64,000 bases of DNA from Variovorax sp. (GCA_025352265.1 JANXTS010000041.1:22821-86820); one strand, 5' to 3'; counted from the stretch's first letter, positions 25,768-36,154 are shown. The notes: generated from the letters alone by a model not told the origin. Numbers and translations are program-made.

Positions 25768-28220
25768 TTGAGCAGGCGTTCGGGGTTGGCGTCCAGCTTG
25801 GCCAACGCTTCGCGCGTGGCGCGCACTGTCAAGGTTTCTTCCTCTGCGGGCACCAGCAGTCCGGCTTGCAAGTACGACGCCAGTCGACCTGCCTGAATCA
25901 AAAAGCTGCGGCCGTCGCTCGATGCGAACAGGTGCAGTTGCTTGCGATCGCTACGCCAGACGAACTGCACCTGGCTCGGACGGCTGTTGTGGTCGAGCAT
26001 GAACCAGTTGCCGACCTGCAGTTCATGCGCCCAGGCCAGCATCTCTTCGGCGACCTTCTGGCCGGTGTCGGGCACCACTTCGATCGAAGCGGCGTCGACG
26101 CCCAGCAGCAGCTCGATGCTGGCAGCGTCGATCGGAAACTCGGCCGTGCCTTCATCGCTGACGAAATCCTCGATGTTGGCGAGCCGCTGGGCCATCGCCT
26201 CGATCTTTGCCGGCGCAATTGCCTCGGTCTTGGACATGAAGGCGTCCGACAAGGTCGCGCCGATGATCTTGATCTGAGCTTCCTGCGGGTCGCCGATGAT
26301 GCCGAGCAGGGTCATGCCTTGTCGCAAGCGCTGCAACAGCTTGGGCAGGTCCTGAATGACGCGGGTGCGGTCATTGCGGTTGGGCTTGGCGCTGGCCGCC
26401 CAAACCAGGTCGGATGCCGCGCGCTTCAGCGTCACGGTTTGCTCGTCTTGCGCACCGTAACGCAGCGCTGCGATGGCCAAAACCTCGGCCCAGACCTTGA
26501 ACAGGAACTCCCGGATCTCGTCCCGAACCGGCATATCGTTGAGCATCTTCCGAAGCTCGATGGTGTACTGGATCGCCATCGTCTCCTTCTGCTCGACCTG
26601 CTGCGCCACGCTCATCACGCGCTGCGTGGCATCGCTCTGCGTCAGGTACTTGCTCAGGAAAGCGACGAACTCGTCGAACACCAGCTTGAAGACGCGTTGA
26701 CCAGTTTCCGGATACTGCTCGATGACCTGCACCACACGGCGGATTTCACCCTCCAGCGCGCTGCCCGAAATGGCGGCAGCGTCGAAACCCATCACACATG
26801 AACCCATGCGGTCAATCAGCATCCGCGCAGGATGCTGCAGCGTGCCGAAGAACTCCGGCTCGGCAATAGCGACGCGCAGCACCGGCATCTGCAGGCGCGC
26901 GAACCAGACCCGCGCCGAGAACGGAATGCGCTCTTCAGCAAGGATGGCCTGAAACATCAGCGCGACGATTTCCACTGTCGCCTTGTCGGCGGTGGTGGGC
27001 GCCTTCTTTTTGAGTTCCGTAGTGCGTCGGCGCAGATCGGCGGCCGTCTGCTGCAGCGCGGTTGCCTCTTCGCCAACCACGTACTGCGACGACGCCATCT
27101 GGTAGGCGGCCTCGGCATCGGCGATAGCCGCGGCGAACGCTGCTGGCGAGGCCCCGCCCGCGCCGCGCGCCATAACGCCGTTCGTGTAGCCACCGCCCGG
27201 CACCCCGGCTCCCGCGACATGCTGAATCCCGCTGTTGTTTTCAGTTCCGAGCCGCGCCGAGACGAACCGCTTTAGGTTTAGCAGCACGCCTTGAGCGCGC
27301 TGACGCGCCATCAAAAGCGGGGAGCCACCAGTTGGAACGACACCTTCATGGCCGCCCCCTTGCGAATTGCCGGCACCGCCGCCCCAGCCCATGCCCACCC
27401 CGATGGCGGCGGGCGCAAAGCTTCCGGGCGGGGCGATGCCCTGCATTCCCCTGGGCGCGCCTCCACCGCCGTACTGTCCGGCGGGACCTGGGCCGGATGC
27501 GCCGCCCGACTGCGCTCCGCCGTAGCCATTCCCACCGCCGCTCCCCAACGACATCGTTCCAGATGCAGCGTTGCCAGTGCGCTTGACGAAGCTTTTAAGA
27601 TCGATCTCGGGCATCACACCCTTGCTGATCAGGAAAGCGTTGGCTTCCTTGTACGCCTTGACAATCGCCTCGACCAGCTTTGCCTGGATCGAATCCTGGA
27701 CCTTGGTCCACATGGCTCGGGTCAACCCGGCCGCTAGCCACTGCTCGACCAGCAGCTTGGCGAGCGTTTCAGGCTTGAAAACGTCCTTGGCATCGAGTTC
27801 GTTGGTGCCTTCGAGATGTTGAATGCGCAACCGCAAGTCGTTAAGTTCGAAGCTGGCCTTGTCGGCGATGAGTTGGGCCAGTCGCGACGACAGGATGTTG
27901 TTTTCCACTACCTCGTCGCCGATCAGTTCCAGGCGCGACAACGAATTCTGAGTGGTGCCGCCCGTGCTGGTTGCGAGAACCTTGCGCCAGCTGGCCTGCG
28001 ACAGCGCAACCCAGTTCGACGCCTGACTTTGAAACGACAAAAAGTCGTCGCGGTTTTCCTGCATCGCGCGCGCGTTGCCGGTTTGCGCAGCCAGTGAAGA
28101 AAGGCGCTCGCGTATCGTGAGCGCCGCAGGGGCGATCACGGCTTCGGTTGCGGTGACGAAACGCTCACGCGTCCCGCGGGCGAGCAGCATGGAGGTGGCG
28201 AGAGGTCGCGACGTACTCAT
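25764..28220 (-). CDS. DUF1631 family protein
   Basis: 818 residues. A large, mostly helical soluble protein: N-terminal helices (LLARGTRERFVTATEAVIAP), LSRLELIGDEVVENNILSSR, LRIQHLEGTNELDAKDVFKP, a glycine-rich low-complexity linker at about 225-320 (GGGNGYGGAQSGGASGPGPA), then LIDRMGSCVMGFDAAAISGS and a C-terminal WFMLDHNSRPSQVQFVWRSD followed by LHLFASSDGRSFLIQ, which resembles a PilZ-like beta barrel. The family is common in beta- and gammaproteobacteria; I know of no established enzymatic function. The C-terminal barrel similarity is my impression and would need a profile search. A promoter-like TTGTTT-16-TACTGT lies upstream (28240-28275 region). Confidence 0.85.
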   Translation of the reverse strand: MSTSRPLATSMLLARGTRERFVTATEAVIAPAALTIRERLSSLAAQTGNARAMQENRDDFLSFQSQASNWVALSQASWRKVLATSTGGTTQNSLSRLELIGDEVVENNILSSRLAQLIADKASFELNDLRLRIQHLEGTNELDAKDVFKPETLAKLLVEQWLAAGLTRAMWTKVQDSIQAKLVEAIVKAYKEANAFLISKGVMPEIDLKSFVKRTGNAASGTMSLGSGGGNGYGGAQSGGASGPGPAGQYGGGGAPRGMQGIAPPGSFAPAAIGVGMGWGGGAGNSQGGGHEGVVPTGGSPLLMARQRAQGVLLNLKRFVSARLGTENNSGIQHVAGAGVPGGGYTNGVMARGAGGASPAAFAAAIADAEAAYQMASSQYVVGEEATALQQTAADLRRRTTELKKKAPTTADKATVEIVALMFQAILAEERIPFSARVWFARLQMPVLRVAIAEPEFFGTLQHPARMLIDRMGSCVMGFDAAAISGSALEGEIRRVVQVIEQYPETGQRVFKLVFDEFVAFLSKYLTQSDATQRVMSVAQQVEQKETMAIQYTIELRKMLNDMPVRDEIREFLFKVWAEVLAIAALRYGAQDEQTVTLKRAASDLVWAASAKPNRNDRTRVIQDLPKLLQRLRQGMTLLGIIGDPQEAQIKIIGATLSDAFMSKTEAIAPAKIEAMAQRLANIEDFVSDEGTAEFPIDAASIELLLGVDAASIEVVPDTGQKVAEEMLAWAHELQVGNWFMLDHNSRPSQVQFVWRSDRKQLHLFASSDGRSFLIQAGRLASYLQAGLLVPAEEETLTVRATREALAKLDANPERLLN

Positions 28221-28322
28221 GAAAGGTCAGGGGGGCAAGGGAGCGGTTCCACAGTAGCGAGCTTGCATCGAGAAACAATTGCGCACAAGAGACAAGAGTA
28301 TCCGATACACGAATCACTTGGG

Positions 28323-29276
28323 TCACACCGTTGCGCCCGCATTCGGGCCGTCCGGATCGCCTTCGCGCTTGGTCGGCCCCTTGATCAGGTCTTCTCGCTT
28401 GACGCCGAGCCACATCGCGATGGCCGCGGCGACGAAGGCCGACGAATAGATACCGAACAGGATGCCGATGGTCAGCGCCAACGCAAAGTAGTGCAGCGTC
28501 GGTCCGCCGAAGAAGAACATCGACAGCACCACGAGTTGGGTTGAACCGTGCGTAATGATGGTCCGGCTGATGGTCGAGGTGATCGCGTTGTCGATGATCT
28601 CGACCGTAGACAACTTCCGATAACGCCGGAAGTTCTCGCGAATCCGGTCGAAGATCACCACCGATTCATTTACCGAGTAGCCCAGCACGGCCAGCACGGC
28701 CGCCAGCACCGCCAGCGAAAACTCCCACTGGAAGAACGCGAAGAAGCCCAGGATGATCACCACATCGTGCAGATTGGCCAGCACCGTGGCCAGCGCGAAC
28801 TTCCACTCGAAGCGAAAGGCGAGATAGATCATGATGCCGACAACCACCATGCCGAGTGCTTTCAGCCCGTTGGTGGTGAGTTCTTCGCCGACCTGCGGGC
28901 CGACGAACTCGGTGCCGCGCAGCGTGGCGGTCGCATCGCCCGCCTTCAGGGCGTCGATGACCAGCGCGCTCTGCTGGGTCGCGTTCATGCCCTTTTGCGC
29001 CGGCAGCCGGATCTGCACGTCGCGCGACGAACCAAAGGCCTGAACCTGCACATCGGGGTAACCGAGCTTGGCGACGGCCTCGCGCACCTTGCCGATGTCT
29101 GCCGACTGCGCGTAAGCGACCTCCATCACCGTACCGCCGGTGAACTCGACCGAAAGGTGCAGCCCGCGGTGCAGCAGGAAAAATACCGCCAGCGCAAAGG
29201 TGACGAACGAAATGATGTTCAGCACCAGCGCGTGGCGCATGAACGGGATGGTCTTGTGGATACGGAAGAATTCCAT
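28323..29276 (-). CDS. secF: Protein translocase subunit SecF
   Basis: 317 residues. Six-TM SecF: N-terminal FVTFALAVFFLLHRGLHLSVEFTGG-type segment, TGGTVMEVAYAQSADIGKVR (periplasmic P1), LGMVVVGIMIYLAFRFEWKF, VLGYSVNESVVIFDRIRENF (the conserved D-D/E-S-VVxFDRIRE motif) and STISRTIITHGSTQLVVLSM. SecDF uses the proton gradient to finish pulling exported proteins through SecYEG. It is 15 bases after secD. The C-terminal tail is short and charged. Confidence 0.96.
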   Translation of the reverse strand: MEFFRIHKTIPFMRHALVLNIISFVTFALAVFFLLHRGLHLSVEFTGGTVMEVAYAQSADIGKVREAVAKLGYPDVQVQAFGSSRDVQIRLPAQKGMNATQQSALVIDALKAGDATATLRGTEFVGPQVGEELTTNGLKALGMVVVGIMIYLAFRFEWKFALATVLANLHDVVIILGFFAFFQWEFSLAVLAAVLAVLGYSVNESVVIFDRIRENFRRYRKLSTVEIIDNAITSTISRTIITHGSTQLVVLSMFFFGGPTLHYFALALTIGILFGIYSSAFVAAAIAMWLGVKREDLIKGPTKREGDPDGPNAGATV

Positions 29277-29291
29277 GGCCTGTTCTTCTTT

Positions 29292-31190
29292 TTATTTACC
29301 CGAGGCCACGGCGGTACCGACATCGGTATCGGTATCGACCTTGGGTCGCCACACGGTACCGATCGACACCGACTTGAGCTTCTTCTTGCCGCCGTACCAG
29401 AAGTTGACCAGCCCGCGCGAGAAGAACACAGCAGAGAACATCGAAGTCACGATGCCGATGCAGTGCACCACCGCAAAGCCACGAATCGGCCCGGAGCCGA
29501 AGGCCAGCAAGGCAATGCCTGCTATCAGCGTGGTCACGTTCGAATCGAGGATCGTGCCCCAGGCGCGGTCGTAGCCCGAGTGGATGGCAGCTTGCGGCGA
29601 GGCGCCATTGCGCAACTCTTCCCGCACCCGCTCGTTGATGAGCACGTTGGAGTCGATCGCAACGCCGATGGCCAGCGCCATGGCGGCGATACCAGGCAAT
29701 GTCAGCGTGGCCTGAAGCATCGACAGGATCGCCACTAAAAGCAGCAGGTTGACAGCCAGGGCGATCGATGAGAACGCGCCGAACAACGCGTAGTAGAAGC
29801 ACATGAACACCATGATCGCGACAAAGCCGTACATCACGCTGTCGAAACCCTTCTTGATGTTGTCCGCACCCAGGCTCGGGCCAATGGTGCGTTCCTGGAT
29901 GATTTCCATCGGCGCAGCCAGCGAGCCGGCGCGCAGCAAAAGGGCGAGGTCGTTGGCTTCGACTACGTTCATCGAGCCCGAAATCTGGAATCGGTTGCCA
30001 AGCTCGCCGTTGATCGACGGCGCGGTCAGCACTTCGCCCTTGCCCTTCTCGAAGATCAGCATCGCCATGCGCTTCTTGAAGTTTTCGCGGCTGACGTCGC
30101 GCATGATGCGGCCGCCCTTGGCGTCCATCGTCAGGTCGACCTTGGGCTGATTGTTCTGCTGGTCGAAGCCGGGTTGCGCGTCTGTCAGGTTCTCGCCAGT
30201 GACGAGCACCTGCTTCTTGACAATGACCGCACGGCCAGTGCGGTCGAGGAATTTCTCGGAACCGAACGGCACCGGGCCACTGCCGGTTTCAGCCGCACGG
30301 CCTTCGGCACTTTCATCGACCAGCCGCATCTCGAGCGTGGCGGTGCGGCCCAGGATGTCCTTGGCCTTGGCAGTGTCCTGCACGCCCGGCAGTTGCACCA
30401 CGATGCGGTCGATGCCCTGCTGCTGGATCACCGGTTCGGCCACGCCGAGTTCGTTGATCCGGTTGTGCAGCGTGGTGATGTTCTGCTTGAGCGCTGCGTC
30501 CTGCAGGCGGCGAGCCGCCTCGGGCTTGATGCTCGCCGACAGTTTGAAGTTGTCGCCGTCTTGCGTCGCAGTGCCGGTGAGATCGGGGAACTGATCCTGC
30601 ACGAGACCACGTGCGGCTTCGAGACTGGCCGCATCGCGAAAAGTCACCTCGATGGTCTGGCCGTTGCGGCTGACCGCGCTGCCGCGGATGTTCTTGTCGC
30701 GCAAAGCGCTTCGAACATCGCTCGCAAACGTTTCGGCGCGCTTGTCGAGGGCGCCTTTCAGGTCGACCTGCAGCATGAAGTCGACACCGCCGCGCAAGTC
30801 GAGGCCGAGGTACATCGGGTAGGCATGCAGCGCGGCGAGCCACGCCGGCGAACGCGGCACCAGATTGAGCGCCACCGTGTAAGAAGGATCGTTCGCGTCG
30901 GGCACCAGCGCGTGCTGGATCACGTCGCGGGCCTTCAGCTGTTCGTCCGGCGTCAGGAAACGCACGCGCAGCGACATCGCGTCGAGCGTTTGCATGTCCG
31001 GCACCAGGTTCGCCGCCTTGAGCGCCTCGTCGATGCGCGCCTGCGTGGCGCTGTCGACCTTGGCGGTCGACTTGGCGGCCGAGACCTGCACCGCGGGCGC
31101 TTCGCCGAAGAAATTGGGCAGGGCATAAATGAGCCCCACGAGCAGCACGATCACGATGATCGCGTACTTCCAGACCGGATAACGGTTCAT
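29292..31190 (-). CDS. secD: Protein translocase subunit SecD
   Basis: 632 residues from the ATG at 31190 (MNRYPVWKYAIIVIVLLVG), matching SecD N-termini better than the open frame start 15 bases upstream. Seen: YLGLDLRGGVDFMLQVDL, RINELGVAEPVIQQQGIDRI, VVQLPGVQDTAKAKDILG, and the transmembrane LGIAAMALAIGVAIDSNVLI, NERVREELRNG with the conserved D-S-N-V-L-I-x-E. Works with SecF and YajC. Second gene in yajC-secD-secF, 53 bases after yajC. Confidence 0.96.
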   Translation of the reverse strand: MNRYPVWKYAIIVIVLLVGLIYALPNFFGEAPAVQVSAAKSTAKVDSATQARIDEALKAANLVPDMQTLDAMSLRVRFLTPDEQLKARDVIQHALVPDANDPSYTVALNLVPRSPAWLAALHAYPMYLGLDLRGGVDFMLQVDLKGALDKRAETFASDVRSALRDKNIRGSAVSRNGQTIEVTFRDAASLEAARGLVQDQFPDLTGTATQDGDNFKLSASIKPEAARRLQDAALKQNITTLHNRINELGVAEPVIQQQGIDRIVVQLPGVQDTAKAKDILGRTATLEMRLVDESAEGRAAETGSGPVPFGSEKFLDRTGRAVIVKKQVLVTGENLTDAQPGFDQQNNQPKVDLTMDAKGGRIMRDVSRENFKKRMAMLIFEKGKGEVLTAPSINGELGNRFQISGSMNVVEANDLALLLRAGSLAAPMEIIQERTIGPSLGADNIKKGFDSVMYGFVAIMVFMCFYYALFGAFSSIALAVNLLLLVAILSMLQATLTLPGIAAMALAIGVAIDSNVLINERVREELRNGASPQAAIHSGYDRAWGTILDSNVTTLIAGIALLAFGSGPIRGFAVVHCIGIVTSMFSAVFFSRGLVNFWYGGKKKLKSVSIGTVWRPKVDTDTDVGTAVASGK

Positions 31191-31243
31191 CGATTCAACC
31201 TTCAAGACGCGTGGCGCAAAGCACCCGCGTTATCACCGACTTA

Positions 31244-31576
31244 TTACTTGATTGCGCCCTTGGGCAGAACCTGGACGACAGCACTGCGCTGCACCTGAAC
31301 TTCGACGCCGGAGGCGATCTCGACGCTCAGGTACGTGTCGCCGATCTTGGTGATCTTGCCGAGCAAGCCACCTGAGGTAGCCACTTCATCGCCCTTTGCA
31401 AGCGCCTCGATCATGGCGCGCGCTTCTTTCTGGCGCTTCATTTGTGGGCGAATCATGACGAAGTACAGCACCACGAACATGAGCACCAGCGGCAGCATGC
31501 TGCCCAGCGACGAAAACATGTCGCCAACCCCGGCAGCAGCGGGCGCGGTCTGGGCGAAAGCAGAAGAAATGAACAA
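31244..31576 (-). CDS. yajC: Preprotein translocase subunit YajC, TTG start
   Basis: 110 residues. One transmembrane helix (MLPLVLMFVVLYFVMIRPQM) followed by KRQKEARAMIEALAKGDEVATSGG, GKITKIGDTYLSVEIASGVEV, the classic YajC layout. The start is TTG at 31576 (family form MLISNAFAQ; here MFISSAFAQ) with GGAGA eight bases upstream. Accessory subunit of SecDF. Upstream, 31577-31799 carries no gene; it is the likely promoter region of yajC-secD-secF. Confidence 0.93.
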   Translation of the reverse strand: MFISSAFAQTAPAAAGVGDMFSSLGSMLPLVLMFVVLYFVMIRPQMKRQKEARAMIEALAKGDEVATSGGLLGKITKIGDTYLSVEIASGVEVQVQRSAVVQVLPKGAIK

Positions 31577-31799
31577 GGGGAAGTCTCCAACTGATTAGAA
31601 CAATACGGACAAAACGGGAATGCGAGCCGGAATGAAGCTTCCGGTCGCTGGCAGGCGGCCAAAGGACCGCATGACACAGCCCGGGGCTGCGCTCAGCACC
31701 GGGCATTGTATTCGTCGGGGCCGAGCTCCCCGGAAGGCTTACCCGGCGAGCCGAACGGGGCTTTCAGCGCGCCGAATCGGACGGCGATGGGGCTGGGGA

Positions 31800-34700
31800 T
31801 CAGGCCGCTGCGCGCCCGTTTTGCTGGCTCTTGTGCGGATTGCGCCACTGGTCCAGCAAAGCCGCCCAGCGGGTGCGCGCCGCCGCCAGATTGCGATCCT
31901 TCACGTGGCCGTAACCGCGAATCTGCTCGGGCAAGGCGGCGATTTCCAGCGCGAGCGCGTGGTTGCCGACGTTCAGCCCGGTCAGTACCTCGTCGATGGC
32001 GGCGCGGTATTGACCGATGAGCGCGCGCTCGGTTTGCCGCTCTTCGCTACGGCCGAAGACATCGAACGCCGTGCCGCGCAGACCCTTCAGCTTCGCCAGA
32101 AACCGGAAGCCGGTCAGCATCGCCGGGCCGAACTTCTGCTTTTGCAGTTCGCCCTTGGCGTTCTTCTTCGCGATGATCGGTGGCGCCAAGTGGTAGTTGA
32201 GTTTGAAGTCGCCTTCGAACATGCCGTTGACGCGGTCGAGGAACGATTTGTCGGTGTGCAGGCGTGCCACTTCGTACTCGTCCTTGTACGCCATCAGCTT
32301 GAACAGGTAGCGTGCGACGGCTTCGGTCAGGCTGGTCTTGCCGACGACCAGCGACGATTCCGACTGCTGCACCTTGGCGACAAAGCTCTTGTATTGCTCG
32401 GCATATGCCGCGTTTTGGTAGGCCGTCAAAAACTCGACCCGGCGCTTGACCAGGCTTTCGATCGTCTCGCGCTTTTTGAACTCGATGACTTGCCCAGGCG
32501 ACACCAGCTGCTGCACCAAAGCCAAATCGTGCGCCGCGCGACGGCCCCATTCGAAGGCCGTCTTGTTGTTGTCGATCGCGACGTTATTGAGATCGATCGC
32601 GCGCATCAGCGATTCGTATTCGAGCGGCAGCCAACCGCGCTGCCACGCAAAGCCGAGCAGCATCGGGTTGGCATACAGGCTGTCACCCATCAAGGCAACG
32701 GCGAAGGCATCCGCGTCGAAGGCACCGAGGTTGTCGATCCCCACTGCGCGCGCGATTTCGTTGGCGCAGTCGTCTTGCGGGTTGACCCAGTTCGCATTGC
32801 GCACAAAGGCAGCTGTCGGCGTGCTGTGCGTGTTGAGCGCGACGTGCGTGCGCCCTTCGCGCATGCGTGCGAGTGTCTCGGCATTGATCGCCACCAGGGG
32901 GTCGGCCGCCAGAATCAAATCGGCCGCCGCGGTGCCGACGCGCGTCGTGCGGATCGCGTCTTGCGATTCGCCGATGAGCGCGTGGCTCCAGGTCGCTCCG
33001 CCCTTTTGTGCCAGGCCTGCCGCATCTTGCGTGACGATGCCCTTGCCTTCGATGTGAGCGGCCATGCCGAGCAGTTGCCCGATCGTGATGACACCGGTGC
33101 CGCCGACGCCCGCAACCACGACGCCCCAGACCTGGTCGCGCGCCAGCTGCGGCACGGCCGGTTCAGGCATCGCGCCCATCTCGAAAGGCGAATTGGCTTT
33201 GCCCTTCGACTTCTTCTTGAGCGCGCCGCCTTCGACGGTCACGAAGCTCGGGCAAAAGCCTTTGAGACAGCTCATGTCCTTGTTGCAGGTGCTCTGATTG
33301 ATGGCGCGCTTACGACCGAACTCGGTTTCGAGCGGCTCGACCGACAGGCAATTGCTCTGCACGCTGCAGTCGCCGCAGCCTTCGCACACAAGCTCGTTGA
33401 TGACCACCCGCTTGGCCGGATCGACAGCCGTGCCGCGCTTGCGGCGCCTGCGCTTTTCAGTCGCGCAGGTCTGGTCGTAGATGATCGTGGTCGTGCCCTT
33501 GATCTCGCGGAACTCGCGCTGGATCTCGTCGAGATCGTCGCGATGGCGAATGGCCACGCCTTTGCCGGCGTAGCTGCCCGGCACCGTGACGCCGTCATAT
33601 TTCTCGGGTTCGTCGGTGACGATGACGACCTTCATGGCGCCTTCGGCATGCAGGCTTTCGGCGATCTGCAGTACCGAATGCCCTTCAGGTCGCTCGCCGA
33701 TCGCCTGGCCACCGGTCATCGCGACCGCGTCGTTATAGAGAATCTTGTAGGTGATATTCACCCCCGCCGCGATCGACTGCCGAATGGCGAGCAGGCCACT
33801 GTGAAAGTACGTTCCGTCACCTAGGTTGGCAAAGATGTGCTGGTCGGTAGTGAAGGGCTGCTGCCCAACCCACGGCACGCCTTCGCCGCCCATTTGCGTG
33901 AAGCCGATAGTGCTGCGGTCCATCCATGTCGCCATGAAATGGCAGCCGATGCCAGCCATCGCGCGTGAGCCTTCCGGCACCACGGTGCTGGTGTTGTGCG
34001 GGCAGCCTGAACAGAACCAGGGCTGACGACCTTCAGTCACTCCGCCGGCCTGCATGACCTCCATCGAGCGCTCCTTGGCATCGAGGATGGCCATCTGCGC
34101 CTCGACCCGCGCGCGCATATCGGCGCCGGCCAAGTCAAGGATGCCGAGCTTCCTCAACCGTTGCGCGATCGCCTTGGCGATGAGTGCCGGATTCAGGTCG
34201 GCGTTGGCGCGCAGCAGCGTGTTCGCGGTCGGGTTCGACATCGACCATTCGCCGCCCGAGAAATCACCATCGTCGAGTTCGTTGAACTTGCCCACGACAT
34301 GGGGCCGGACGTCCGAGCGCCAGTTGTACAGCTCTTCCTTCAACTGGTATTCGATGACCTGGCGCTTCTCTTCGACCACCAGAATCTCTTGCAGCCCGGT
34401 CGCGAACTCGCGCGTGAGTTGCGCTTCGAGTGGCCACACCACGCCGACCTTGTGCAGACGAATGCCGAGCTGGCGGCAGGTCGCATCGTCCAAGCCCAGG
34501 TCCATCAAAGCCTGACGCGTGTCGTTGTAGGCCTTGCCGCTGGCCATGATGCCGAAGCGATCGTGGTCGCCTTCGATCACGTTGTAGTTGAGGCGGTTGG
34601 CGCGGATGTACGCCAGGGCGGCGTACCACTTGTAATGCATCAAGCGTGCTTCTTGTTCCAGCGCGTGGTCGGGCCAGCGAATATGCAAGCCGCCCTGCGG

Positions 34701-35423
34701 AACCTGAAAGTCGGTCGGAATCACGATGTCAACGCGCTCCGGGTCGATCATGGCCGTCGCGCTCGACTCGACGATTTCCTGGATCGTCTTCATGCCTGAC
34801 CAGAGGCCCGAGAACCGGCTCATCGCGAAGGCGTGAATGCCGAGGTCGAGGATTTCCTGCACGTTGGCCGGAAAGAACACCGGCGTGCCACAGGCCTTGA
34901 AGATGTGATCGCTCTGGTGCGCCGCGGTCGAACTCTTGGAGATGTGGTCGTCGCCCGCCACCGCGATCACGCCGCCGAACTCCGTCGTGCCTGCCATATT
35001 GGCGTGCTTGAAGACGTCGGAGCAACGGTCCACGCCCGGCCCCTTGCCGTACCAGATGCCGAAGACGCCATCGAACTTGTTGGTGCCCGGCGGCGAGAAG
35101 CCCAATTGCTGCGTGCCCCACAAGGCGGTGGCCGCCAGCTCTTCGTTGACGCCCGGCTGAAACACGATGTTCTGCGCCTTCAGGTACTTGCTGGCCTTCC
35201 ACAAGGCCTGGTCGTAGCCGCCCAGCGGCGAGCCACGGTATCCGCTGATGAAGCCCGCCGTGTTCTTGCCGTTCTGCTGATCGCGAAGCCGCTGCAGCAT
35301 CGGCAGCTTGACCAGCGCCTGCACCCCACTCATGAAGGCGCGACCGTAGTCGAGCGAATATTTATCGTCGAGCGTGACGGTCTCTAGTGCCTTGCGAATG
35401 TGCTCGGGCAGTGGTGCATTCAT
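31800..35423 (-). CDS. Fused indolepyruvate ferredoxin oxidoreductase (alpha and gamma parts in one chain)
   Basis: 1207 residues, the long fused type. N-terminal pyruvate:ferredoxin oxidoreductase-like region includes FISGYRGSPLGGYDQALWKA and ELAATALWGTQQL. The TPP-binding part has TGGQAIGERPEGHSVLQI and GVPWVGQQPFTTDQHIFANL. A cysteine-rich stretch (CEGCGDCSVQSNCLS, then CNKDMSCLKGFCPSFVTVEG) can hold iron-sulfur clusters. The gamma-type domain begins near 740 with WGVVVAGVGGTGVITIGQLL. The family oxidatively decarboxylates arylpyruvates and related 2-oxoacids to acyl-CoA. Start 35423 has AGGAGA nine bases upstream. Divergent from an Lrp regulator, which probably controls it. Confidence 0.93.
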   Translation of the reverse strand: MNAPLPEHIRKALETVTLDDKYSLDYGRAFMSGVQALVKLPMLQRLRDQQNGKNTAGFISGYRGSPLGGYDQALWKASKYLKAQNIVFQPGVNEELAATALWGTQQLGFSPPGTNKFDGVFGIWYGKGPGVDRCSDVFKHANMAGTTEFGGVIAVAGDDHISKSSTAAHQSDHIFKACGTPVFFPANVQEILDLGIHAFAMSRFSGLWSGMKTIQEIVESSATAMIDPERVDIVIPTDFQVPQGGLHIRWPDHALEQEARLMHYKWYAALAYIRANRLNYNVIEGDHDRFGIMASGKAYNDTRQALMDLGLDDATCRQLGIRLHKVGVVWPLEAQLTREFATGLQEILVVEEKRQVIEYQLKEELYNWRSDVRPHVVGKFNELDDGDFSGGEWSMSNPTANTLLRANADLNPALIAKAIAQRLRKLGILDLAGADMRARVEAQMAILDAKERSMEVMQAGGVTEGRQPWFCSGCPHNTSTVVPEGSRAMAGIGCHFMATWMDRSTIGFTQMGGEGVPWVGQQPFTTDQHIFANLGDGTYFHSGLLAIRQSIAAGVNITYKILYNDAVAMTGGQAIGERPEGHSVLQIAESLHAEGAMKVVIVTDEPEKYDGVTVPGSYAGKGVAIRHRDDLDEIQREFREIKGTTTIIYDQTCATEKRRRRKRGTAVDPAKRVVINELVCEGCGDCSVQSNCLSVEPLETEFGRKRAINQSTCNKDMSCLKGFCPSFVTVEGGALKKKSKGKANSPFEMGAMPEPAVPQLARDQVWGVVVAGVGGTGVITIGQLLGMAAHIEGKGIVTQDAAGLAQKGGATWSHALIGESQDAIRTTRVGTAAADLILAADPLVAINAETLARMREGRTHVALNTHSTPTAAFVRNANWVNPQDDCANEIARAVGIDNLGAFDADAFAVALMGDSLYANPMLLGFAWQRGWLPLEYESLMRAIDLNNVAIDNNKTAFEWGRRAAHDLALVQQLVSPGQVIEFKKRETIESLVKRRVEFLTAYQNAAYAEQYKSFVAKVQQSESSLVVGKTSLTEAVARYLFKLMAYKDEYEVARLHTDKSFLDRVNGMFEGDFKLNYHLAPPIIAKKNAKGELQKQKFGPAMLTGFRFLAKLKGLRGTAFDVFGRSEERQTERALIGQYRAAIDEVLTGLNVGNHALALEIAALPEQIRGYGHVKDRNLAAARTRWAALLDQWRNPHKSQQNGRAAA

Positions 35424-35599
35424 CGTCTCTGTCTCCTGATATGGCGTGGCCTTGTGGGCCTGGCTGACGGGTCTGTGCCCGGTAGGGCATATGCCCGGGT
35501 ATTGCACGCAAAGTGTATGCCTGCGTCCGGGACAGGTGTTTGCGTTCTTTGCCTTCAAAAGGCCCCTTGCAGAATGAATCTTTCTTAAAATGTCGTCTT

Positions 35600-36076
35600 A
35601 TGGGAAGCATCGACAAGTTCGACCTCGCGATCTTGCAAGAACTGCAGACCGACGGGCGCCTCACCAACGCTGAACTTGCGCAACGCGTCGGCCTGTCCGC
35701 CGCGCCATGCTGGCGCCGCGTGCGTGCGCTCGAAGAGGCCGGCTTCATCAAGGGCTATCACGCAGAAATCGACCGCCACAAGATCGGCCTCGGCGTGCTG
35801 GCGTTCGTGCGGGTCGACACCGAGCGTGTGCAGGGCGATGCCACTCGAAAGCTCGAAGACGCCATCCGCAAGTTGCCCGAAGTCGTGGCCTGCCACTACA
35901 TCAGTGGCACCGGCACCTTCGAGCTGCAGGTGGTGGCGCAAGACCTCGACAGCTTTTCGACCTTCGCTCGCCAGCACCTGATGAACCTGCCCAATGTGAA
36001 AGACCTGCACACCAGTTTTTCGCTGGGGGAGGTGAAGGCGAACAGTGCGCTGCCGCTCGGGCATCTGAAGAAATAG
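35600..36076 (+). CDS. Lrp/AsnC family transcriptional regulator
   Basis: 158 residues. N-terminal winged-helix (DKFDLAILQELQTDGRLTNA, ELAQRVGLSAAPCWRRVRAL) followed by the RAM/AsnC effector domain (VVACHYISGTGTFELQVVAQ, DLDSFSTFARQHL). Start 35600 at MGSIDKFD; a TAAAAT lies eight bases before it and no clear ribosome site is seen. It is divergent from the indolepyruvate oxidoreductase with 176 bases between, suggesting amino-acid or 2-oxoacid responsive control of that gene and of itself. Confidence 0.92.
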   Translation: MGSIDKFDLAILQELQTDGRLTNAELAQRVGLSAAPCWRRVRALEEAGFIKGYHAEIDRHKIGLGVLAFVRVDTERVQGDATRKLEDAIRKLPEVVACHYISGTGTFELQVVAQDLDSFSTFARQHLMNLPNVKDLHTSFSLGEVKANSALPLGHLKK

Positions 36077-36154
36077 GGCCCAGCCACGCCCGAGGAAGCC
36101 AGTTACGCGGCGTTCTTGAATAACGCGTCAGCCGCGCTGGGACAATAGCAGTCG

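Noticed and set aside
31577..31799. Possible short reverse-strand frame between the oxidoreductase gene and yajC
   Set aside because: About 35 codons with no start, no ribosome site and no family; the region is better read as the yajC promoter.
31620..33824. Long forward frame opposite the indolepyruvate oxidoreductase gene
   Set aside because: Shadow of a well-supported gene; composition and lack of motifs argue against coding.
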